Below, one piece after another: positions 1 to 12,300 of a stretch of DNA of 64,000 nucleotides. Position numbers and translations under genes: made by a program. Each line of letters opens with the position of its first letter. The first letter of the stretch is position 1. The stretch is taken from contig NC_087084.1 of NCBI RefSeq assembly GCF_026151205.1, positions 13,729,453 to 13,793,452 of the forward strand, read 5' to 3'. The stretch comes from Bolinopsis microptera (taxonomy: Eukaryota; Ctenophora; Tentaculata; Lobata; Bolinopsidae). The notes beneath the pieces are model-generated. The model ran no database searches. It was not told the DNA's origin and worked only from the letters and a program-made list of their open reading frames with translations.

Positions 1-3000
1 CGTACCATCTGAAGATGATAAAACACGTACCATCTGAAGATGATAAAACACGTACCATCTGAAGATGATAAAACACGTACCATCTGAAGATGATAAAACA
101 CGTACCATCTTAAGATGATAAAACACGTACCATCTGAAGATGATAAAACACGTACCATCTGAAGATGATAAAACACGTACCATCTGAAGATGATAAAACA
201 CGTACCATCTGAAGATGATAAAACACGTACCATCTGAAGATGATAAAACACGTACCATCTTAAGATGATAAAACACGTACCATCTGAAGAGGATAAAACA
301 CGTACCATCTGAAGATGATAAAACACGTACCATCTGAAGATGATAAAACACGTACCATCTGAAGATGATAAAACACGTACCATGTGAAGATGATAAAACA
401 CGTACCATGTGAAGATGATAAAACACGTACCATGTGAAGATGATAAAACACGTACCATCTTAAGATGATAAAACACGTACCATCTGAAGATGATAAAACA
501 CGTACCATCTGAAGATGATAAAACACGTACCATCTGAAGATGATAAAACACGTACCATCTGAAGATGATAAAACACGTACCATGTGAAGATGATAAAACA
601 CGTACCATGTGAAGATGATAAAACACGTACCATCTGAAAATGATAAAACACGTACCATCTGAAGATGATAAAACACGTACCATCTGAAGATGATAAAACA
701 CGTACCATCTTAAGATGATAAAACACGTACCATCTGAAGATGATAAAACACGTACCATCTTAAGATGATAAAACACGTACCATCTGAAGATGATAAAACA
801 CGTACCATCTGAAGATGATAAAACACGTACCATCTGAAGATGATAAAACACGTACCATCTGAAGATGATAAAACACGTACCATCTGAAGATGATAAAACA
901 CGTACCATCTTAAGATGATAAAACACGTACCATCTGAAGATGATAAAACACGTACCATCTGAAGATGATAAAACACGTACCATCTGAAGATGATAAAACA
1001 CGTACCATCTTAAGATGATAAAACACGTACCATCTGAAGAGGATAAAACACGTACCATCTGAAGATGATAAAACACGTACCATCTGAAGACGATAAAACA
1101 CGTACCATCTGAAGATGATAAAACACGTACCATCTGAAAATGATAAAACACGTACCATCTGAAGATGATAAAACACGTACCATCTGAAGATGATAAAACA
1201 CGTACCATCTTAAGATGATAAAACACGTACCATCTGAAGATGATAAAACACGTACCATCTGAAGATGATAAAACACGTACCATGTGAAGATGATAAAACA
1301 CGTACCATGTGAAGATGATAAAACACGTACCATCTTAAGATGATAAAACACGTACCATCTTAAGATGATAAAACACGTACCATCTGAAGATGATAAAACA
1401 CGTACCATCTTAAGATGATAAAACACGTACCATCTGAAGATGATAAAACACGTACCATCTGAAGATGATAAAACACGTACCATGTGAAGATGATAAAACA
1501 CGTACCATCTGAAGATGATAAAACACGTACCATCTGAAGATGATAAAACACGTACCATCTGAAGATGATAAAACACGTACCATCTGAAGACGATAAAACA
1601 CGTACCATCTGAAGATGATAAAACACGTACCATCTGAAATGATAAAACACGTACCATCTGAAGATGATAAAACACGTACCATCTGAAGATGATAAAACAC
1701 GTACCATCTTAAGATGATAAAACACGTACCATCTGAAGATGATAAAACACGTACCATCTTAAGATGATAAAACACGTACCATCTGAAGATGATAAAACAC
1801 GTACCATCTGAAGATGATAAAACACGTACCATCTGAAGATGATAAAACACGTACCATCTTAAGATGATAAAACACGTACCATCTGAAGATGATAAAACAC
1901 GTACCATCTTAAGATGATAAAACACGTACCATCTGAAGATGATAAAACACGTACCATCTGAAGATGATAAAACACGTACCATCTGAAGATGATAAAACAC
2001 GTACCATCTGAAGATGATAAAACACGTACCATGTGAAGATGATAAAACACGTACCATCTGAAGATGATAAAACACGTACCATCTGAAGATGATAAAACAC
2101 GTACCATCTGAAGATGATAAAACACGTACCATCTGAAGATGATAAAACACGTACCATCTGAAGATGATAAAACACGTACCATGTGAAGATGATAAAACAC
2201 GTACCATGTGAAGATGATAAAACACGTACCATGTGAAGATGATAAAACACGTACCATCTTAAGATGATAAAACACGTACCATCTGAAGAGGATAAAACAC
2301 GTACCATCTGAAGATGATAAAACACGTACCATCTGAAGATGATAAAACACGTACCATCTGAAGATGATAAAACACGTACCATCTGAAGATGATAAAACAC
2401 GTACCATCTGAAGATGATAAAACACGTACCATCTGAAGATGATAAAACACGTACCATCTGAAGATGATAAAACACGTACCATCTGAAGATGATAAAACAC
2501 GTACCATCTGAAGATGATAAAACACGTACCATCTGAAGATGATAAAACACGTACCATCTGAAGATGATAAAACACGTACCATCTGAAGATGATAAAACAC
2601 GTACCATCTGAAGATGATAAAACACGTACCATGTGAAGATGATAAAACACGTACCATCTGAAGATGATAAAACACGTACCATCTGAAGATGATAAAACAC
2701 GTACCATCTGAAGATGATAAAACACGTACCATCTGAAGATGATAAAACACGTACCATCTGAAGATGATAAAACACGTACCATGTGAAGATGATAAAACAC
2801 GTACCATGTGAAGATGATAAAACACGTACCATCTGAAGATGATAAAACACGTACCATCTGAAGATGATAAAACACGTACCATCTGAAGATGATAAAACAC
2901 GTACCATCTGAAGATGATAAAACACGTACCATCTGAAGATGATAAAACACGTACCATCTGAAGATGATAAAACACGTACCATGTGAAGATGATAAAACAC

Positions 3001-3219
3001 GTACCATGTGAAGATGATAAAACACGTACCATGTGAAGAGGATAAAACACGTACCATCTGAAGATGATAAAACACGTACCATCTGAAGATGATAAAACAC
3101 GTACCATCTGAAGATGATAAAACACGTACCATGTGAAGATGATAAAACACGTACCATGTGAAGATGATAAAACACGTACCATGTGAAGAGGATAAAACAC
3201 GTACCATCTGAAGATGATG
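1..3219 (-). repeat. 25-bp satellite seeded on the exon-16 splice donor (about 129 units)
   Basis: Nearly perfect 25-bp tandem repeat touching the window edge. On the minus strand each unit is GTACGTGTTTT followed by ATCATCTTCAGATG; the second part is identical to the last 14 bases of USP9X exon 16, so each unit boundary reproduces the junction CAGATG|GTACGT. Common variants change CTTCAG to CTTAAG or CTTCACATG. One unit near 1,637 is a base short. The repeat has no stop codon in any minus frame, which explains long artefactual ORFs. Confidence 0.97.
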
Positions 3220-3318
3220 TCCATGTCGGAAGGATATATTCTGTGAGTAGTCAAGTGTTTCCAGAGTTGCATAGCATGGGTAAGTGACAAATAACAGTTG
3301 GCGTGTTTCAATGTGAAC
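3205..3318 (-). CDS. USP9X: USP9X exon 16 (last exon in window)
   Basis: 114 bp, acceptor TTAAACAG, donor GTACGT, phase 2 to 2. Encodes [20 protein letters not shown] and DMDIIFRW, matching family LLKDGQLWLCAPQAKQIWK and ACFKW. Its last 14 bases plus the donor and following intron bases are the 25-bp satellite unit filling the left edge. Confidence 0.87.
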
Positions 3319-6300
3319 CTGTTTAAATGTGTTAGATAATTAGATAATTAGATAATTAGATAATCAGCCAATTAAACAATTCTATAATTATAAAGACTTT
3401 AACAGTCAATTCAAATCAAATTTCGAATAAACTTTATTTGAAATTTCCAAGAGATTTCTCAGTGTTATCACGAGTTACTGTAAATGATCGATAAATTATA
3501 AAGTTTTCATTGCTTAAAACATTAATAATAATAAATTTAGATATTCAATTAATCGACTCCACCTGATGAACTCCAGCCGTTCGTTAAGCTCGTCAACGTG
3601 GGAATAGCATCTAGTAGAAAGTACTTCAGTCGGCTTACAAGTCTCAATATCCGGCAATTTCTTCGTCTGGAGAAACATTTAAAATTAGTCTCAAATTGAA
3701 ATTAGTCTCAAATTGCTGGATAAGCAACCACGCAATGATGATGTTTGATGTTCTGAATAAAAATACGGCGTGTCTCAAGGCAGTATCATAGGACTTGTAC
3801 AATATGTTTAATAAGTTTAATATGTAAACTGTAAAGTAATATGTAACATAGGGAGGGGGGTGACATGTCCGCCTATGTCCGCCAATGTCCGCCTATGTCC
3901 TGCCAGTGCTGGGTTTTCACCTTCTGAAACCCAGCACTGACAGGCCTTCCCCTAATTTTGTTCATGTTTCATGCTACCCTGATCATTATTAGCCGAAAAT
4001 ATTTGTTCGGTTTTCGAAGTCCGCACCTACCCTTCGATATACGATTTTGGACTCGAGATCGAGGGTTCCCCCCTTGTAATGCGATCTCGGAAATACCCCT
4101 TAAAACAGGGTCTACAGGGTGAACCACAAAAAATTTGACTTTTAAAAAAATTATCACCCGCCTCATTAGACAATTTTAACAAAATTTAGCAAAATTTAGC
4201 AAAATTTAACAAAATTTTGCTGTCCACTTTTGTCCGCCTATGCCCGCCTATGCCCGGTCCTGTCCTGTTCTTTTTGGATTCTATGAGACAAGCGGACATA
4301 TACGGACGTTTCACCCCCAAGAAAATAATTATGTAAGATATGTAATGTGTCTCAAGTCAGTATAATGTGACCATCTCACCTGGTCCAGGTAGAACTCTAT
4401 GTCAGTATAATGTGACCATATCACCTGGTCCAGGTAGAACTCTATGTCAGTATAATGTGACCATATCACCTGGTCCAGGTAGAACTCTATGTCAGTATAA
4501 TGTGACCATCTCACCTGGTCCAGGTAGAACTCTATGTCAGTATAATGTGACCATATCACCTGGTCCAGGTAGAACTCTATGTCAGTATAATGTGACCATC
4601 TCACCTGGTCCAGGTAGAACTCTATGTCAGTATAATGTGACCATATCACCTGGTCCAGGTAGAACTCTATGTCAGTATAATGTGACCATCTCACCTGGTC
4701 CAGGTAGAACTCTATGTCAGTATAATGTGACCATCTCACCTGGTCCAGGTAGAACTCTATGTCAGTATAATGTGACCATATCACCTGGTCCAGGTAGAAC
4801 TCTATGTCAGTATAATGTGACCATCTCACCTGGTCCAGGTAGAACTCTATGTCAGTATAATGTGACCATCTCACCTGGTCCAGGTAGAACTCTATGTCAG
4901 TATAATGTGACCATCTCACCTGGTCCAGGTAGAAGCACTCTATGTCAGTATAATGTGACCATCTCACCTGGTCCAGGTAGAACTCTATGTCAGTATAATG
5001 TGACCATCTCACCTGGTCCAGGTAGAACTCTATGTCAGTATAATGTGACCATCTCACCTGGTCCAGGTAGAACTCTATGTCAGTATAATGTGACCATCTC
5101 ACCTGGTCCAGGTAGAACTCTATGTCAGTATAATGTGACCATCTCACCTGGTCCAGGTAGAACTCTATGTCAGTATAATGTGACCATCTCACCTGGTCCA
5201 GGTAGAACTCTATGTCAGTATAATGTGACCATCTCACCTGGTCCAGGTAGAACTCTATGTCAGTATAATGTGACCATCTCACCTGGTCCAGGTAGAACTC
5301 TATGTCAGTATAATGTGACCATCTCACCTGGTCCAGGTAGAACTCTATGTCAGTATAATGTGACCATCTCACCTGGTCCAGGTAGAACTCTATGTCAGTA
5401 TAATGTGACCATCTCACCTGGTCCAGGTAGAACTCTATGTCAGTATAATGTGACCATCTCACCTGGTCCAGGTAGAACTCTATGTCAGTATAATGACCAT
5501 CTCACCTGGTCCAGGTAGAACTCTATGTCAGTATAATGTGACCATCTCACCTGGTCCAGGTAGAACTCTATGTCAGTATAATGTGACCATCTCACCTGGT
5601 CCAGGTAGAACTCTATGTCAGTATAATGTGACCATCTCACCTGGTCCAGGTAGAACTCTATGTCAGTATAATGTGACCATCTCACCTGGTCCAGGTAGAA
5701 CTCTATGTCAGTATAATGTGACCATCTCACCTGGTCCAGGTAGAACTCTATGTCAGTATAATGTGACCATCTCACCTGGTCCAGGTAGAACTCTATGTCA
5801 GTATAATGTGACCATCTCACCTGGTCCAGGTAGAACTCTATGTCAGTATAATGTGACCATCTCACCTGGTCCAGGTAGAACTCTATGTCAGTATAATGTG
5901 ACCATATCACCTGGTCCAGGTAGAACTCTATGTCAGTATAATGTGACCATCTCACCTGGTCCAGGTAGAACTCTATGTCAGTATAATGTGACCATCTCAC
6001 CTGGTCCAGGTAGAACTCTATGTCAGTATAATGTGACCATCTCACCTGGTCCAGGTAGAACTCTATGTCAGTATAATGTGACCATCTCACCTGGTCCAGG
6101 TAGAACTCTATGTCAGTATAATGTGACCATCTCACCTGGTCCAGGTAGAACTCTATGTCAGTATAATGTGACCATCTCACCTGGTCCAGGTAGAACTCTA
6201 TGTCAGTATAATGTGACCATCTCACCTGGTCCAGGTAGAACTCTATGTCAGTATAATGTGACCATATCACCTGGTCCAGGTAGAACTCTATGTCAGTATA

Positions 6301-9300
6301 ATGTGACCATATCACCTGGTCCAGGTAGAACTCTATGTCAGTATAATGTGACCATCTCACCTGGTCCAGGTAGAACTCTATGTCAGTATAATGTGACCAT
6401 CTCACCTGGTCCAGGTAGAACTCTATGTCAGTATAATGTGACCATCTCACCTGGTCCAGGTAGAACTCTATGTCAGTATAATGTGACCATCTCACCTGGT
6501 CCAGGTAGAACTCTATGTCAGTATAATGTGACCATCTCACCTGGTCCAGGTAGAACTCTATGTCAGTATAATGTGACCATCTCACCTGGTCCAGGTAGAA
6601 CTCTATGTCAGTATAATGTGACCATATCACCTGGTCCAGGTAGAACTCTATGTCAGTATAATGTGACCATCTCACCTGGTCCAGGTAGAACTCTATGTCA
6701 GTATAATGTGACCATCTCACCTGGTCCAGGTAGAACTCTATGTCAGTATAATGTGACCATATCACCTGGTCCAGGTAGAACTCTATGTCAGTATAATGTG
6801 ACCATCTCACCTGGTCCAGGTAGAACTCTATGTCAGTATAATGTGACCATCTCACCTGGTCCAGGTAGAACTCTATGTCAGTATAATGTGACCATCTCAC
6901 CTGGTCCAGGTAGAACTCTATGTCAGTATAATGTGACCATCTCACCTGGTCCAGGTAGAACTCTATGTCAGTATAATGTGACCATCTCACCTGGTCCAGG
7001 TAGAACTCTATGTCAGTATAATGTGACCATCTCACCTGGTCCAGGTAGAACTCTATGTCAGTATAATGTGACCATCTCACCTGGTCCAGGTAGAACTCTA
7101 TGTCAGTATAATGTGACCATCTCACCTGGTCCAGGTAGAACTCTATGTCAGTATAATGTGACCATCTCACCTGGTCCAGGTAGAACTCTATGTCAGTATA
7201 ATGTGACCATCTCACCTGGTCCAGGTAGAACTCTATGTCAGTATAATGTGACCATCTCACCTGGTCCAGGTAGAACTCTATGTCAGTATAATGTGACCAT
7301 CTCACCTGGTCCAGGTAGAACTCTATGTCAGTATAATGTGACCATCTCACCTGGTCCAGGTAGAACTCTATGTCAGTATAATGTGACCATCTCACCTGGT
7401 CCAGGTAGAACTCTATGTCAGTATAATGTGACCATCTCACCTGGTCCAGGTAGAACTCTATGTCAGTATAATGTGACCATCTCACCTGGTCCAGGTAGAA
7501 CTCTATGTCAGTATAATGTGACCATCTCACCTGGTCCAGGTAGAACTCTATGTCAGTATAATGTGACCATCTCACCTGGTCCAGGTAGAACTCTATGTCA
7601 GTATAATGTGACCATCTCACCTGGTCCAGGTAGAACTCTATGTCAGTATAATGTGACCATCTCACCTGGTCCAGGTAGAACTCTATGTCAGTATAATGTG
7701 ACCATCTCACCTGGTCCAGGTAGAACTCTATGTCAGTATAATGTGACCATCTCACCTGGTCCAGGTAGAACTCTATGTCAGTATAATGTGACCATCTCAC
7801 CTGGTCCAGGTAGAACTCTATGTCAGTATAATGTGACCATCTCACCTGGTCCAGGTAGAACTCTATGTCAGTATAATGTGACCATCTCACCTGGTCCAGG
7901 TAGAACTCTATGTCAGTATAATGTGACCATCTCACCTGGTCCAGGTAGAACTCTATGTCAGTATAATGTGACCATCTCACCTGGTCCAGGTAGAACTCTA
8001 TGTCAGTATAATGTGACCATCTCACCTGGTCCAGGTAGAACTCTATGTCAGTATAATGTGACCATCTCACCTGGTCCAGGTAGAACTCTATGTCAGTATA
8101 ATGTGACCATCTCACCTGGTCCAGGTAGAACTCTATGTCAGTATAATGTGACCATCTCACCTGGTCCAGGTAGAACTCTATGTCAGTATAATGTGACCAT
8201 CTCACCTGGTCCAGGTAGAACTCTATGTCAGTATAATGTGACCATATCACCTGGTCCAGGTAGAACTCTATGTCAGTATAATGGGACCACTCCCCTGGCC
8301 GGGTAAACTCTATGAGTATAATTGACCATCTCACCGGGTCCAGGTAAACTCTATGCGGTATAATGTGACCATCTCCCCTGGTCCGGGAGAACTCAAATGT
8401 CAGTATAATGTGACCATATCACCGGGTCCGGTAAACTCAGTCATATAATGGACCACTCACCGGTCCGGGTAAACTCTTTTCAGTATAATGTGACCACTCA
8501 CCTGGTCCAGGAAACTCTATGCAGTTTTAATGTGACCATATCCCCGGGGGTCCATAGAACTCTATGTCGAAATGTGACCAATCCCCGGGGTCCAGGAGAA
8601 CTCTATTCGTAAAAGGACCAATCACCTGGTCCGGGTAAAAACTTTTGTCAGTATAAGTGACCATACACCGGGTCCAGGAAACCTATGTCAGTATAATTGA
8701 CCATATCACCGGGTCCAGGAAACTCATTCAGTATAATGGTCCACCACCTGTCCGTAGAACCTTTTCAGTAAAGGACCATCTCACCTGGTCCAGGTAGAAC
8801 TCTATGTCAGTATAATGTGACCATCTCACCTGGTCCAGGTAGAACTCTATGTCAGTATAATGTGACCATCTCACCTGGTCCAGGTAGAACTCTATGTCAG
8901 TATAATGTGACCATCTCACCTGGTCCAGGTAGAACTCTATGTCAGTATAATGTGACCATCTCACCTGGTCCAGGTAGAACTCTATGTCAGTATAATGTGA
9001 CCATCTCACCTGGTCCAGGTAGAACTCTATGTCAGTATAATGTGACCATCTCACCTGGTCCAGGTAGAACTCTATGTCAGTATAATGTGACCATATCACC
9101 TGGTCCAGGTAGAACTCTATGTCAGTATAATGTGACCATCTCACCTGGTCCAGGTAGAACTCTATGTCAGTATAATGTGACCATCTCACCTGGTCCAGGT
9201 AGAACTCTATGTCAGTATAATGTGACCATCTCACCTGGTCCAGGTAGAACTCTATGTCAGTATAATGTGACCATCTCACCTGGTCCAGGTAGAACTCTAT

Positions 9301-12300
9301 GTCAGTATAATGTGACCATCTCACCTGGTCCAGGTAGAACTCTATGTCAGTATAATGTGACCATCTCACCTGGTCCAGGTAGAACTCTATGTCAGTATAA
9401 TGTGACCATCTCACCTGGTCCAGGTAGAACTCTATGTCAGTATAATGTGACCATCTCACCTGGTCCAGGTAGAACTCTATGTCAGTATAATGTGACCATC
9501 TCACCTGGTCCAGGTAGAACTCTATGTCAGTATAATGTGACCATCTCACCTGGTCCAGGTAGAACTCTATGTCAGTATAATGTGACCATCTCACCTGGTC
9601 CAGGTAGAACTCTATGTCAGTATAATGTGACCATCTCACCTGGTCCAGGTAGAACTCTATGTCAGTATAATGTGACCATCTCACCTGGTCCAGGTAGAAC
9701 TCTATGTCAGTATAATGTGACCATCTCACCTGGTCCAGGTAGAACTCTATGTCAGTATAATGTGACCATCTCACCTGGTCCAGGTAGAACTCTATGTCAG
9801 TATAATGTGACCATCTCACCTGGTCCAGGTAGAACTCTATGTCAGTATAATGTGACCATCTCACCTGGTCCAGGTAGAACTCTATGTCAGTATAATGTGA
9901 CCATATCACCTGGTCCAGGTAGAACTCTATGTCAGTATAATGTGACCATCTCACCTGGTCCAGGTAGAACTCTATGTCAGTATAATGTGACCATCTCACC
10001 TGGTCCAGGTAGAACTCTATGTCAGTATAATGTGACCATCTCACCTGGTCCAGGTAGAACTCTATGTCAGTATAATGTGACCATCTCACCTGGTCCAGGT
10101 AGAACTCTATGTCAGTATAATGTGACCATATCACCTGGTCCAGGTAGAACTCTATGTCAGTATAATGTGACCATATCACCTGGTCCAGGTAGAACTCTAT
10201 GTCAGTATAATGTGACCATCTCACCTGGTCCAGGTAGAACTCTATGTCAGTATAATGTGACCATATCACCTGGTCCAGGTAGAACTCTATGTCAGTATAA
10301 TGTGACCATATCACCTGGTCCAGGTAGAACTCTATGTCAGTATAATGTGACCATATCACCTGGTCCAGGTAGAACTCTATGTCAGTATAATGTGACCATC
10401 TCACCTGGTCCAGGTAGAACTCTATGTCAGTATAATGTGACCATATCACCTGGTCCAGGTAGAACTCTATGTCAGTATAATGTGACCATATCACCTGGTC
10501 CAGGTAGAACTCTATGTCAGTATAATGTGACCATCTCACCTGGTCCAGGTAGAACTCTATGTCAGTATAATGTGACCATATCACCTGGTCCAGGTAGAAC
10601 TCTATGTCAGTATAATGTGACCATCTCACCTGGTCCAGGTAGAACTCTATGTCGTTGATGACAAGCTGGATGAGGGTGTTATCTCGCTCTAGTTGCTTCA
10701 TCTTGTGAACATAGCCGTATCCGTGGTGAGATTCTGTAATTAATGGAGATGTGAACATGTAATTATTCGACTAATCAGATAATAAGGTCCGACTTAAGCG
10801 AGCTGAGTGGAATTGAGCACAAAAACTATTATTATCATCAAGTTGAATATTGGTACCAGACGGGGTACTTAATCATTAATATAATAATAACCAATATAAT
10901 ACAATATCCTATCAAAAATTTAAGTTTTCGCGATATTTGTCAATTGAGGTTTAAATTCCGTCGTTAAGTGCTGATCTACACAGTGTGGCATTTTCCTATT
11001 AAGCGTGCAGTGCCCTTGTGAGGGATTATTACTATTTTTATTATATTTGTTAAGATTAAATTTGGTCATTACATCCACCCGGACACCATCTCGGCCCGGT
11101 TTACAATCACAATCAATCAATCGAAATTAATCAACATATAACTAATCAGGGATAATTATAAGGACTAATTAGGGGTAATAAAATGGTATGGTATAGGTAC
11201 TGACCAGAGTAAAGTTTACACATCTCTCGGAGATGCTTCAGAGAAGCAACCACGCAATGATGGTGTCGGATGTTCTGAATACACTTCTCAATCCAATACA
11301 GCCTCTGTTTGTCCTTATCTGATATAAGATTAAAGGAATTATTGTAATTATAATTATAATCAAATTTACGCAGCAATATGATTAAAATAGTAAATAATTT
11401 AGATATGCTTCGATCTGCTGTGCAGGACATTCAAATCAGTCGAAAAATGTTAATATAAGATTAAAGGATAAATATTCATTACATTAATCAACACTATAAC
11501 TCTATAATTCGAAATTGTCTGTCCATCTAGCTACAGTCAAGAAATATGGGACTTACCAACCACATTAACCTGAGGCCTGAGGGGTTTATTCACATATTAT
11601 TACGTAAGAGGAGACGAGCAAAACGAAGAGCCAAAAAGAATCCAGAGAATGATGAGTTTAAGACTAGTCATTTTGAAAAGTGTGTTGACGCAGAAATCAC
11701 CATCAATCGAGCTAGGGATAGCTACTATATTATGATAAACAGCTCAGTTCTTGCAAAGGAGACTCAAAAGGGACCTATCAAGTCATAAATAAACTTTTAT
11801 ATAAAGAATATGGCACCAAAAATTGCCAAATGGTGAAGATATCGAAGTTGCTGACAAACTCAAGACTTTCTTTGACAAAAAAGTAAAAACCATTTACTCT
11901 AATATTGAGATTTGAGAAGGAAATTCAAAACACTTCCATAAACGGTCAAGGTACCAAAGACTCTACTTCGATCTAAGAGAAGTACGAAGACGAAGTTCCA
12001 GACTAGATGATGACTTTTTTTTGTTGAAAGTTCCTCCTGCTCCTCACTTCAGACGAACAGATGATTGCTGCATTTATGTTTTGTGGACCAAAAATTTGGA
12101 ATGAACTACCCTACTCAGTGAGATCATTATCATATTATGTAGAATGTTTTAAAAATGCCCTGGCCCTAAAGACGTTTTATTTCCATCTAGCTTTTAATAA
12201 TATTCCTAATATTGGTCCATAAAATCTGTACAGGTTTATTATAATATTATGATAAAAGGAATGATTTTCATTTTACAGTTTTAAGCATGCCTAATTTGAA

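Noticed and set aside
1859-3207. 438- and 432-codon frames in the 25-bp satellite
   Set aside because: The 25-bp unit is stop-free in all minus frames, so three overlapping shadow frames arise. Not a gene.
5485-8334. Very long open frames on both strands (about 940 codons) through the 45-bp satellite
   Set aside because: They only reflect a 45-bp unit lacking stops; the unit derives from an exon end and donor, and no independent start, stop or domain supports a repeat protein.
1-10650. CRISPR-like array
   Set aside because: Units are directly adjacent with no unique spacers, and the DNA is animal nuclear DNA.
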